Notes: generated from the letters alone by a model not told the origin. A stretch of DNA of 64,000 bases from Climacium dendroides (GCA_950106755.1 OX467091.1:28537538-28601537); one strand, 5' to 3'. Counted from the first letter of the stretch, positions 47,760-59,574 are shown. A program made the numbers and translations.

Positions 47760-48520
47760 ATTTGATTTTTGAGCCCTCACAATGAAGCTTCGGTGCCGAA
47801 CCCTCTTTGAGGCAGGCCCGTTGCCATCTTGTTTTGAACTGTTGTTTCCCCCCTTGACGTTAGGTTGTATCCACCAATTCTAGGAGAGGGCTCAACTAAG
47901 CCTCCAAAATGAGGCTTCGGTGCCGAACCCTCTTTGAGGCTCGCCTGTTGCCATCTTTTCTTGAATTCTCGTCTCTCGCCCTTGACGTTAGGTTGTACCC
48001 ACCAGTTGCAAGAAAGGGCTCAAATGGGCCCCCAAAATGAGGATTCGGCGCCGAACCCTCTTTGGAGCTAGCCTAGGATTGTCTAGCCGCTTGACAGGCC
48101 GCCCGTCCACCCATCCATCCATACCCATCCGATTAGCCTCTCGTCCGCTTGAAATCCGCCTAATGTCAATCAACGACATGTTGACCTTCTTTTTTCTCAA
48201 AATAAGAGGCTTAAGCACAAATTTAGGGGTATCAAGTATGAAATTAAGAAAACTACCTCATTTGGCATGTCCTAAGTATGAATTTGAAGGCCCGTCCCCT
48301 ACCTTTGACGTCAAATTATACCCATCAGCTATAGGAGAAGGCTCAAATGAGCCCCTAAAATGAGGCTTCGGCGCCGAACCTTCTTTAGGACAAGCCCGTT
48401 GCCATCTTGTTTTTTAAACTCTTGTCCACCCAGTGACCTATGGATGCATCCACTAGTTTGAGAAGGGGTTCACAAAAGCCTTGCAATGAGTCTTTGGTGC
48501 CGAACTCCCTAGATAACTTG
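47760..48520. repeat. Diverged ~125-bp tandem repeats with TTCGG(T/C)GCCGAA
   Basis: Five recognisable copies of a unit containing ATGAGGCTTCGGTGCCGAACC, CCCTTGACGTTAGGTTGTA and GGGCTCAA. The near-palindromic TTCGGNGCCGAA occurs at about 47795, 47915, 48043, 48366 and 48490. A weak CCGCCCGTCC stretch interrupts at 48100-48150. It lies in the large P2 intron. Confidence 0.75.
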
Positions 48521-49250
48521 GTGGAATTTTATTTCAATTTTTTTTTATAATGTAAAAATTACAATAAGAAATGGCCTTTCCTAAGAATTCCATGGGAAAG
48601 AAGTCTCAAAAATACAATTTTCTTCTATGAGATAATAGTCTAGTTTGATTTCATACTTTGTAGATGCCTATAACAAGGAATTTTTATGGTTTTTAGAAAT
48701 CCTTAGGTCAAGTGGTGTAGCATCCTCCCAAAATTTTAGCTCCAAATTCATAGTACTTCCAACTCCAAAAATTAAAAGTGTAACATATGACCGAGGGTTC
48801 CTTTTAATTTATATATGTCACACTTGTAATTTTTATTTTATTTCATAAGAAAAATATGAATTATGTTTGGAGTAGTCATATGCACCTTCATTTCAAATTT
48901 CAACTTGTTTGCATTAATACTCTAAAAGTAGTGATTGAATGAAGATTGAGCAAATAAGTTGTGACACCAAGTAGTATAAGTCATTCTTGCATTCATCTTA
49001 CAAAGTCCTAAATTTTCAAGTCTTCAACATCTCCAAGGTTTAGAAGCTGTGGTAGGAGGGTGCTAAGTACATTGGAGTTAAGCAAAGGTAGAGAGGAATA
49101 GCTCAAGGATGGGTGACCGAGGAAACTAGTTGAAAAAACCTCCTTCTCGCGGCTTCGCCCGCACAGTCCGCGGAGCTCCGGGAGTTTGGGGAGTTTGGGG
49201 AATTTGGGGAATGAAAACAGAAAATTGAACTTTCTTTTAGGTAAACCCTA
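48521..49250. other. AT-rich part of the P2 intron
   Basis: No gene or repeat recognised apart from a short GGGGAGTTTGGGGAATTTGGGG run at about 49180-49210. Confidence 0.45.
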
Positions 49251-49254
49251 AACC

Positions 49255-50960
49255 TGTCCCGGTGAACTTCGGCGACCTGTCCCTGCGCCGAATGCTCCCA
49301 GCGCCTGCCTGCCCTCGACCGCTCGACCTGTCCATTCGACCACTCGACCTATCCATTCGAACACTCGACCTGTTCGGCGCCGAATGCTCCTAGCGCTTGC
49401 CTGCCCTCGACTGCTCGATCTGTCCATTCGGCGCCGAATGCTCCTAGTGCCTGTCTGCCCTCGACCGCTCGACCTGTCCATTCGGCGCCGAATGCTTCCA
49501 GTGCCTGCCTGCCTTCGACCGCTCGACCTGTTCATTCGGCGCCGAATGCCCCAGCGCTTGCCTGCTATCCGCTTGCGCCCTCGACCGCTTGACGTGTTCA
49601 TTCGGCATCGAATGCTCCTAGCGCCTGCCTGCCCTCGACCACTCGACTTGTCCATTCGGCGCCGAATGCTCCCAGCGCCTGCCTGCCCTCGACCGCTCGA
49701 CCTATCCATTCGGCGCCGAATGCCCCTAGCGCCTGCTTGCTCTCGACAGCTCGACCTGTTCATTCGGCGCCGAATGCTTCTAGCGCCTGCTTGCCCTCGA
49801 CCGCTCGACCTGTCCATTCGGCGCCGAATGCTTCTAGCGCCTGCTTGCCCTCGACCGCTCGACCTGTCCATTCGGCGCCGAATACTCCTAGTGCCTGCCT
49901 GCCCTCGACCGCTCGACCTATCCATTCGGCGCCGAATGCTCCTAGCGCCTGCTTGCTCTCGACCGCTCGACCTGTCCATTTGGCACTGAATGCTCCTAGC
50001 GCCTGCTTGCTCTCGACCGCTCGACCTGTCCATTCGGCACCGAATGCTTCTAGCGCCTGCTTGCCCTCGACCGCTCGACCTGTTCATTCGGCGCCGAATG
50101 CCCCAGCGCCTGCCTGCAGTCCGCTTGCGCCCTCGACCGCTTGACGTGTTCATTCGGCGCCGAATGCTCCTAGCGTCTGCCTGCCCTCGACCACTCGACC
50201 TGTCCATTCGGCGCCGAATGCTCCCAGCGCCTGCCTGCCCTCGACCGCTCGACCTGTCTATTTGGCGCCGAATGCTCTCAGCACCTGCTTGCCCTCGACC
50301 GCTCGACCTATCCATTCGGCGCCGAATGCTCCCAGCGCCTACCTGCCCTCGACCGCTCGACCTGTCCATTCGGCGCCGAATGCTCCCAGCGCCTGCCTGC
50401 CCTCGACCGCTCGACTTGTCCATTCGGCGCCGAATGCTCCCAACGCCTACCTGTTGTCCGCTTGCGCCCTTGACCGCTTGATCTGTTCATTCGGCGCCGA
50501 ATGTTCCTAGCGCCTGCCTGCCCTCGACCGCTCGACCTGTCCATTCGGCGCCGAATGCTCCCAACGCCTGCCTGCCCTCGACCGCTCGATCTGTCCATTC
50601 GGCGCCGAATGCTCCCAGCGCCTGCCTGCTGTCCGCTTGCGCCCTCGACCGCTTGACCTGTTCATTCGGCGCCGAATGCTCCTAGTGCCTGCCTGCCCTC
50701 GACCACTTGACCTGTCCATTCGGCGCCGAATGCTCCCAACGCCTGCCTACCCTCGACTACTCGACCTGTCCATTTGGCGCCGAATGCTCCCAACGCTTGC
50801 CTGCTGTCCGCTTGCGCCCTCGACCGCTTGACCTGTTTATTCAGCGCCGAATGCTTCTAGCACCTGCCTGCCCTCGACCGCTCGACCTGTCCATTCGGCA
50901 CCGAATGCTCCCAGCGTCCGCCTGCTGTCCAGCAAGCATTCGGCGCCGAATGCTCGCAAC
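49255..50960. repeat. 54-bp minisatellite with a 14-bp palindrome per unit
   Basis: About 29 units, mostly 54 bp, with a ~66-bp variant unit recurring at irregular intervals. Each unit carries ATTCGGCGCCGAAT (perfect inner TTCGGCGCCGAA in roughly 20 units) followed by GCTCC(C/T)AGCGCCTGCCTGCC and CTCGACCGCTCGACCTGTCC. The period is a multiple of three and the unit has few stops, so both strands show long open frames with 18-residue repeats. I regard these frames as by-products. Confidence 0.95.
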
Positions 50961-53900
50961 CTTGATTCCACGCACCCTCGGCCTGTCCACCTTTGGTTTG
51001 CACGTAGAATGGCTAGCTCCTCTACAGTAAGACTAAGATCCCAAACCCCTACACTCTTCAATTTGTATTCTTCAAAACCTAAATCGCATGTTGCTTCTTG
51101 TTTCTCAAATTTCAAATGTTTTCTAATTTTGTGTAGGTTGTTGCGCATTCGCAACTTGAGCATGAAGGTCTTCAATCTGAAGAGCAACTCAGAGTTCTTG
51201 ATGTCATTTAGGTAATTCTCTTCATTCTTAACTCTTGGGAATGTGGCATAATCTTTGGGCATACATTTTTTTTGGGTATTAAATCTTTATTGTACATAGA
51301 TTTTAATGAAGTATGTGCCTTGTCCAAGTTTTTTATTTCTCATAATTTGCATTGCCATTAATTGCATGCCAGGATTTGTTACTTTCTGATTCTGAGGATT
51401 CTACTATTCCGAAATGTCCAATCGGGTTGCAAGACTCAAAGGCAGGAGAGCAAGCAAGGAGGCTTCACCAAAAGTCTGATTTTGTAAAGGTTCTCGATAG
51501 TATGCGCATCCCATTAGGTCGATTCTATGTCCCCCTCTGTAGGATGAGTCCTCTTCCAAGAGTCCAACCAATTCAAGAGGTTGATGTCGCAACCTTGGAA
51601 AAACGATTTGAGGGGGGCTACATCGACGGTGACCGTGCCATGTACATATCCATTTTTGATGACCATATGTCATCTACGGATGTCACTGAGGAGCGCATAG
51701 CTTCTTGGGATCCTCATTGGCGTGATGTCAATGAGCGCTTCGAAAATCAACCTCAGTCTAATCCCAACTATACTGCATTCCGAGGGAAGATGTTTTTTGT
51801 GTGGGATGGCAATCACAAGTTCACAGCTTGGTGGCGCCACATCAATGCTCAACATGTCGATGATCTTCGATGGCATTATTCCGTGTTTTGCATAGTTCTC
51901 GACCCCAAAAGACGTATAACATCGTTGCTCAATTGCATGCACGATGTCAATTGGTGAGCACATTTCTTTCATTTAGACTTTATTTCACTTATACTCTATT
52001 TCATATGTTGTTTAGTTCACTCTAACAACTCTATTTTTCAGGTCTACTCAACACGATCACGTCAAGACTAGCTTAACTGCTAAGTTGCAACGAATTCGAT
52101 ACTATGGTGGACTTAACCTTGACGATTTTAAGGACTTGCTTACCGAGGAGGAGTTCAATACATGTCTCAAAGTGAAGAAGTCGCATCCCACCTGGTTTCC
52201 TCTTACAATTGACGTGTTCATCTCTTTTCTTTACCGAGTAAGTGATTCTATTAATTCATTATTCTTACTATATCGTCTCAAAATACATTTTTCATCTCTT
52301 GCTATTGTCATTGTATTCTAAATTTTAATTTATTTTCATTTTTTCAACAAGATATATCTCGTGCTGCAGATGATGCGGCCATTGAGTATCACAGAACGAC
52401 ACCAGTTGAGAAGATATCAGCCGAGGGAATTTGGGATGCTATGGCATTGGCTACAGACACTATGGTGAAAGCCATAAAAGCTAAGGACTTTGTAAAGTAT
52501 CTCGCCGTTGCAAACCCCAAGAATGGCGAGGCTTTCTTTGATGAGGTAAATTCATTATTATCTCATATCTTTCTTTTCTTCAATTTCATCGCATTCATGG
52601 TTTTCTTTATCCGGGTTTTATTAACTCTAGTTGTCTTTTATAAACAGATCAATTCTCATTTCAGCCTCTTCAAGAAGACTGAAATGACAATTGAGAAGTT
52701 GCAAAAGGTAGCAACTGCAGCAGTTGAACCACGCTTCAAGGCGCATTGGCTCCACTGGTGGAACTCCGGCTCCATTCTTCGAGCCTCTTTTTGCTTCCCA
52801 GTTGGTGATGTCAAGGAGAGCATCTTGGATACTTGGCTCAACCGAGCTACATTCTGGGCTCAGGTATTTCCTCCACTTTTCATTTAAATACATAGTTGTC
52901 ATTCTATTTGGCTCTTTACTTTTACCGATGCCACTCTATATCTAATTTTCTCTTTCTTTGTCACTATGTAGCTCGAGGAAATGTTTATTGTGCATTTCGA
53001 AGAACTTTGTGGGGGGGGCGAGCTTTTGGTGAATTGGGAGGCCTCTCCTGGATTATTGAAGCCCTCAGATTATGTTGAGAGGTGGCGTATCATGTTGTGG
53101 GAGAAAGCATTCTTACCATTCCTTCATCCAAACATCAAACCTCCTTTTTTAAAGAGTACCAGGCTTGACAATGTCCCATCAGCAGACCTTGCTATAAAGC
53201 GGCTACTTTACAGGTTTGTGTTTTGTTTCATCATTTGTTGGGAATTTTACTCATTCTCAATACACTACACACTTCTTATGTTTTGTATCACATTTGCAAT
53301 TGCTTCACTTTCTTCTCTGATTATTTACTTCTATTCTCATTTTCTTCTGTTTTTCTGTTGTAAGTATGTAATGAGAGAGCTCATGCCTAAGAATGCACTT
53401 GGAGATAACAATTGCCCTCCATTCTTTGGAGCATAGATTCAGCCATCTTCAAATCTTTACATCTTCACGCCCATGCAGTTGAAGAAGTTTTCTACTGCTC
53501 ATCTCCATGGTGGTGGTTGGTATTTGAAGTGCCCTGTGAACTTCACTCCGGATGAAGAGGTGGAGCTCTGCAATAGCATTGTTTGCACTATATCTCCACC
53601 TCCAGTTCCAGATACTAAGGATGAGGTTGTATTTTTGGACCTCTCACAGTCACCTCATGCTGCAACAGAAGATGGCACCTCCTCAAAGAGGAAGCGCTTA
53701 AGGAAGGCTGACAAAGAGAAGGCGAATAAGAAGAAGTTAGTTAGAGATGCAGAGGAGCAAGCTGCAGCTGTCGAGAGGGCTGTGGCAGAGGCACTTGCAA
53801 AAGTGGCTGCTACCAACGGTGTTCCTTTGCCTTCTTCTTCAGATATCTCTGTACCTGTTGATGTTTCTGGTTACTCTCCCCCTATTATGGACTCACATGC

Positions 53901-55909
53901 AGCAGGGTCGAGTTACATGGAGACCAGTCGAAACGTAGTGCACAATCGCATGCAGCGCGTGCCTACTGTGTCTAGGTCTTCTGCACCACTTCTTGCTACC
54001 TCTTCTGAGTCATTCATTCAAAATGCCTCAGTGCATTCCATCATGGATTCTTTAGGAGATCCAAATGGTCCTCCTCCGCTTTGGACCCAACTGCATGACT
54101 TCATCTCCCGGGTACTTTTATTAAACATTGATCTACAATTTTTTCCTTCTTCTATTTTGCTAGTTCATTGATATTACAATTTTTTTTACTTCTTATTCCT
54201 AATTGTGTCATTGATGTTCCAATTTATTTTCTAATTCAAATTTCTTTTCTAGGTTGGAACAGGGAGGTCCCGTCATGTGTCTAATGACAAATGTAAGCAC
54301 ACTGGGATTGATTTGCTCATTGCAGACATCCTAGAGAACTTGCCAGTGCCTGGGATTTCTGTACCTAGTACGGTCATTCCACCTTGGAATGTTCGACCGG
54401 AGAAGTATGTTGATACCATCTTTAAATTTGCAGAGATTTACTTGCATGACGATGCAGCACTTCTCCTTTTCCATCCAAATGACCGCGATGTTCTTATCGA
54501 CGTGGAGGAGTGTGCGGAGACTTACAACTTCCGCTTGGAGTGTGATTGGTGGGGCATGAATGATCTTCCGTTGGCTTCTCTACGGAATCCATCTACTACG
54601 GTAATTGTCATCTTTATCTCTTCTTTTAGTTATCATCCATTCAATTTTTTTCTTTAATTCTTTTTTCATTTTCTTATTTTATATTTTATATTTATATTTT
54701 CTTATATATACTAGTGAACATTTTCTTTTGGCAGTGCACCCATTTTTGGGTTCAATTATTCGTACGGAGTGGCAATGTCCAATCCAGATTCTCCATTGGC
54801 GAGAATTTTGAACACCATGACTACTTCTACAACTTTGTGAGTTCTGACTCACAACTCATGCACGGGAGTGTTCCATGGCAAGGGCCTCGGGAGAAAAATC
54901 CGGAATTTGTGAAGTCCTATATTGAGGCTCTCTCCAAAGTTGGAGATATTATATTGGATTGGAATGCCTCTACAGGTTACTTCTTACTTTCATTCTTTTT
55001 TTGCTACAATTTTTTCAGTATCTAATCTTGCATTTTAGAATCATATCATATTTGTTTTAACAGTCAATTTCTACGGCAGGTGCTTTCATTCGTGCTTGCC
55101 AATCTCTTGGCAAGCACATTTTGACCTTTGAGGAAGACCCAGAGATCTTCAAGGCTCTTTTGGAACCCCTCATTCCCACTTCGATTCCTACTTCTGTAGT
55201 TCAGAAGAGGAAAGCTATGTGGCGAGGCATGGGAGATCATACAGAGAAGAAGCTAAAACTCAACCGCGTTTCTTCTTGTGAGTAAGTTCTTCCCTTACTT
55301 ATGAGTTTGTTATATTTCTTACATTTTATGGTCTCAACTTGGTTTCTTATTCTTTAGTTACTTTGCAAAGCTCCAGCATTACCCTCATCTCCTGCTGCAT
55401 CGATGCCTATGGTGTTTACACCATCAGCCAGCCTATTTCTTCCTTGCTATGCAGCAGACGCGGCGATGGTGATGGCAGCTTCAACATCTCTACCTAAACG
55501 GCGATCCAAGCGCTCATATGATAGGCGTGTTATGCAATATGTAGATGTAGAGGCCAACGAAGGTAGTTCTGAAGACGAAGACATTAGCTCTAGCATCTAC
55601 AGTTAGTTTTATGATTTGCATTTGTTTTTATTTGGATTTGGTATGGGTTAGACTTGGTCAGACTTGGATGTGATTTGGCTTTGATTTGATTTTCATATAC
55701 GCACACTATATATATTTTACATATTTTTCCTACTCCATTGTATCATGTCTAGTACCTAATATATGTTTATTATTTCTCTAAATGTTTTGAGTATCCAAAC
55801 TATCTAACATTTCAAGATCTGTTCCTTCAATTTCATCTTTGACAAGGGATTTAACATAGTTCAATGGCTGAGATGGATAAAAATGATCTACAAATTCCCT
55901 GATGGTCAT

Positions 55910-56067
55910 CCCACGGTTATAGGTTTCATCTTAAAGAATGTGTCAAAATTCACGGTCATAGGCACTGGTATATTCATTTTTCACAGAAAAAATATTTCAA
56001 AATTACTCATTTGTTTGTGCTCACTGCTCACCGCTCACCGCTCTAGGCTCACATAATAGCAATCCCC
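55910..56067 (-). repeat. E2 right terminal and subterminal repeat
   Basis: Complements of CCTATAACCGTGGG (55910-55923) and CCTATGACCGTG (55951-55962), then AT-rich sequence, then GCTCACCGCTCACCGCTCTAGGCTCAC to the end GCAATCCCC. Confidence 0.85.
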
Positions 56068-56077
56068 TTAAGGCGTA
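56068..56077. repeat. Target-site duplication of E2, right copy
   Basis: TTAAGGCGTA, matching 41621-41630 at 9 of 10 bases. Confidence 0.85.
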
Positions 56078-56230
56078 CACGTATGGTCTATCCATCGAGA
56101 GGTCGCATGATCAAAATCGTACAAAGTCACGATACAGTATGCAACTTCTTTACGGAGAAAGCGATTCGGGTCTTTGGGAGATCTCTCCAACTGAATCACA
56201 ACAACCCGGGAGGAGTCACGGTGAACATTG

Positions 56231-56412
56231 CACTATAACAAAACATGGTAAAAAAGGCCGCACTCAAACTCAATTTATTGGCCTTTTTACCATGTTTTCG
56301 TGGCAGTCAAATCCATTGCTAAATAACTCGAAAACGAACGACTGTCATTTGATTTATTGGATGTCATACGCGTAGTGAATTCAATTGAAGTGAATGCATA
56401 TATGTTATAGTG
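56231..56412. mobile_element. Possible CACTA-type MITE with an internal hairpin
   Basis: Begins CACTATAACA and ends with its complement TGTTATAGTG. Inside, ACATGGTAAAAAAGGCC and GGCCTTTTTACCATGT form a hairpin at 56243-56296. The flanking triplets TTG and ATG match at only two of three bases, so the duplication is imperfect. Confidence 0.5.
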
Positions 56413-59400
56413 ATGTCTTGTTCTTGGTAGGGTGGTTACGTGTGACCAAAACTAATGTACACATCACTGATACACATAATTGTACCTAAGTACAAGTACA
56501 AATGAAACTGAAATAATTCATATGTACATGGCATATTTGTACGTTCATATGCGCACATGCATGTTGCACTCGTAATTAATTTGAGATACACGAACGCACG
56601 CACTAGTTGACATTGAAACAGAATTGATTGATTACATGTGCATATTGGTGTTTCATATATATTTTGAAATACAATTACATGTGCCATAGGTTCCAGTGTA
56701 TGATTTTGAAACACAATTATGTGCGCACGCTACGCGCGCACACTAGCTTCATGTATATATGTATAGGCTGCATAGTGCGTGTGCGCAATCATATACATGC
56801 ATTCTTATTTTTACCAAATGACGATGCATGTTATAAACATCTATTTAGATAGTCATTCATCTTCAATAACAACTGTACACATATAAGCGCGCTAATTCTT
56901 AATTTGCGTCAATTCTAAAATGTAAATGTCTACATGCAAACGCCTACACCTTGCCTCAATCCTAAAATGCATACATGTGCGCATGTAGATGCCTACACCT
57001 TGCCTGCATTCCAAAATACAAGCATGTACATGCGCAAAGACACTTTGCAGCAATTGTAGAATGTATGCATGCATGTGCGCAAGCGCACTACCTCTGTACT
57101 CTTCAACTGACATTTGCATCCTGCTTACAATCACCCTTACTTTTGAAAGCACACATGAACATGTGCCACAACTTTTTTCTGTTCAAGTATGCCTGCACAA
57201 CTGCAAAAGCAAATGCAGCAACACATTTTCTATGTTTAGGTGTGATTATTTTCATGAGCTACTTCTTCCCTACTAAATTTTAAACATGCATGTTCAGGAT
57301 CAAATGCACATGCACTACAATTAACATGGTCAACAGATGAATACATACTTAGAGGAAAAGCACATTCAATCCACTACAAGTTTATTCCAACATACAATAT
57401 AGTGAGAACTTATATGTCGAAAAACATTATGCAGGTCTTCTGTAAATAAGAATGGCCTATCAATTTTCAGAGTAACTTCCATATGCTACTATACAGTAGC
57501 TGCTACAAACTGAAGACTTCCATCTGCACAAATTTCATTTCCTCGGTCCTGTATTTGTATGGAGTTCTGCAAGAACAATGATGCATAAAAAACATCAATA
57601 ACAACAATGAGCATTGACGAAACACAATCTAAGAATTCAAAGGCACATTCCAAAAACATTTTCAAGAACACTACACTTCAACTTCATATGTTTTCCCAGG
57701 AGCAGAAATAAAAATTAAATCACATAATGCTTTACATTTCCGTACGTATATCTAACTCTTCTTAGCCAATTCGACTGAACTGTTCTGCAAAGTCTTCCGT
57801 GCTCCTGTTTCATCCACGAAACTGTACCTCATACTGCACAGAAGAAGAGGCGAAACAAATGTTCTTTACATTACCAAGTGATGATTCTAACACTTTACAA
57901 TCACTAACATTATACACTTTTGGTATAATATGAAGTCCAAATCTCCAAAAGTCCTCCCTTCATTCACAGCATCCTATTTTACCATTTCACTTAATTGGGC
58001 CTTTTAAATGGCTATAGAAAGCGCACGAAGTCCATTTTTCACGGGCTACCATCTCTGCACTTTTAATATAGACATCAATCACTGGCATGCCTACAGAAAA
58101 CACTACCATCACATCCAACATTACCTACTTCTCAAAATTACCGAAGGCAAGCCAGGGCCCACAAATTGCATGGTAAATGCCGTCATCATACATGAACTAT
58201 TCATACCAAATAAGCTTACAATCTCTTCAATAAGCACTCCATGAGTCCAATAATAAAGAAGGGAAAACAGTGTACCACATGCTCTCTCGTAGCCTTCCAT
58301 GCCCCCGGTGCAATCTTGGATTTGCAAACAATCTGCTCCGCACTCCACCAAGCGATTACTGCATCCTCCTTCATAGCATAATGGGGAATTCTTCTCCACA
58401 TCAGTATGATAGGTGACATCGATTATCGACTTCCTCATAGACTACACTAAAACATTACACTGCAAGTACAAAACGAGCTTCCCATTTCCACGAAACACAT
58501 GACTCCCACTATCATTGACAATTCACAATTCGCAATTTGCATGGCAGCCCTATGTTCAAAAATAATGATGCACTAAGTTGTACTAGATAGAATTCTATGC
58601 TTGTCCGAGGTATCAGAGGAAAACCAGATTGTATATGTCGATCAGTTCCGCAAACTAACTTGGTGACACTATAAATGCACAAGCAAAGCGGCGGCACTTG
58701 CTACTATGGAAAGGTAAAAGGACGCCACAACCTCACGACGAGCCTCAACGCATCCAATACCGCCATTCCGAAAACCAACTTCGCTGTCCCTCAGCTCACC
58801 GCCATCTTTAGCGCCGTGGAACTCACTGAGAAAGGTGCTGATGCACTTCCCGGTACATTCATGAACTCTCTAATTCCGTGGCTTGCAACCATCATTTTCA
58901 CTCTTCTACCTCCAATTAAATGGATTGCAGATGTAATCTTCATTTTACAACTCTCAATTCACATGAATTGCTATCTTCATCTTCACTCCTCAACTCTCAA
59001 ATTCTATACATTCTAAATGTAGTCTCCATTCTCCGACTCCCCAACTTCATGGACTGTAACACTACTATTCACTTCTCCACCCTCAAAACCAAATGCCAAC
59101 AACCCTATCAATAACATTCTGAGTTCGAAAACGTAAATCCCATGTGCGCACTTAAGAAATTCCAATTCTTCAAAACTTACTCACTTGAAATTCACAATCG
59201 TGCAACTATTAATGAACTGACTGCCAGAGTTGCGTCACTCTCATAAATATCTACCTTTTCAACAATATCAGTAAGAATATGACAATTTTTTTGGATTTTT
59301 AAAATAGCCGACTACTCTTCATATCTACAAAAAAAGACTGGCACTCTGTATTATGGAAATGAACTTTTACAACTGCCAACTCTCCAGGTACGCACTAATT

Positions 59401-59574
59401 TCCATCTGCCACTAACGTTTTGTCAATATCAACCACTTCCACGTCAGTATGTTGACACATACAACAATTTATTTCACCTACATGAAAACAAGCAACACCT
59501 AAACAAACACATGGGCCTACAAGATCTACATCCTCTCATTTCCAAGCGCATGAGAGTCTTCTCCCATGGTAACT
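56413..59574. other. Region without an assigned gene
   Basis: 56440-57300 is rich in alternating TGCGCACATGCATG-like sequence. A minus-strand stretch near 58420-58285 reads plausibly as an exon ending before a GTACAC donor (it contains AWWSAEQIVCKSK), and may belong to the minus-strand gene to the right, but I cannot connect it. Nothing else is supported. Confidence 0.35.

Larger units (their letters stand above)
46717..55606 (+). pseudogene. P2: spliced ParB/Srx-DNA methyltransferase-like gene of E2
   Basis: Likely exons: 46717-~47022 (basic, KKKRRSGFR; GTAAGT donor), 47381-47550, ~47605-47760, ~51005-51026, 51137-51211, 51373-~51953, ~52042-52236, 52348-52545, ~52649-52863, ~52975-53214, 53364-54114, ~54253-54600, ~54736-54975, ~55080-55280 and ~55360-55606. 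The 51373 exon has the ParB/Srx-like domain: VPLCRM, FEGGYIDG, FFVWDGNHKFTAW, LLNCMHDVNW. Exons from 54253 to 55280 form the beta-class methyltransferase-like part: GIDLLIADILENLPVPG where motif IV should be, then VGDIILDWNASTG (motif I position) and KHILTFEEDPEIF. The catalytic DPPY is absent. Lesions: TAG 51209 at an exon end, TAG 53434 (Tyr in P1), and AA in place of AG at two inferred acceptors (52346, 53362). The intron from ~47.76 to 51.0 kb is filled with repeats. Confidence 0.65.
41631..56067. mobile_element. E2: 14.4-kb two-gene MULE-like transposon, inverted relative to E1
   Basis: Bounded by 10-bp duplications with one mismatch. The ends begin GGATGAAGCTAG (left) and, inverted, GGGGATTGCTAT (right), keeping GCTA at positions 8-11 as in E1. 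Both ends then carry CTAGAGCGGTGAGCGGTGAGC blocks, AT-rich sequence, and inward CCTATTACCGT / CCTATGACCGTGG / CCTATAACCGTGGG motifs (41792, 41817; complements 55910, 55951). It contains MULE-2 on the minus strand (45724-42051) and P2 on the plus strand (46717-55606), divergent from 45725-46716. Protein similarity to E1 is only partial, so E1 and E2 are not recent duplicates. Confidence 0.9.

Noticed and set aside
49248..50719. Long repetitive ORFs on both strands (up to 391 codons)
   Set aside because: They follow the 54-bp period of a minisatellite, exist on both strands at once, and lie within an intron of P2.
49255..50960. CRISPR-like array
   Set aside because: Units are near-identical throughout with no unique spacers, in a eukaryotic intron.
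12344..55606. Bacterial or phage contamination, given ParB and methyltransferase domains
   Set aside because: Both copies are split by many GT-AG introns at matching positions and lie inside elements with eukaryotic transposases and plant-type flanks.
56436..57283. ORFs in the TGCGCACATGCATG-rich stretch
   Set aside because: Short overlapping frames in simple alternating sequence on both strands, with no conserved content.
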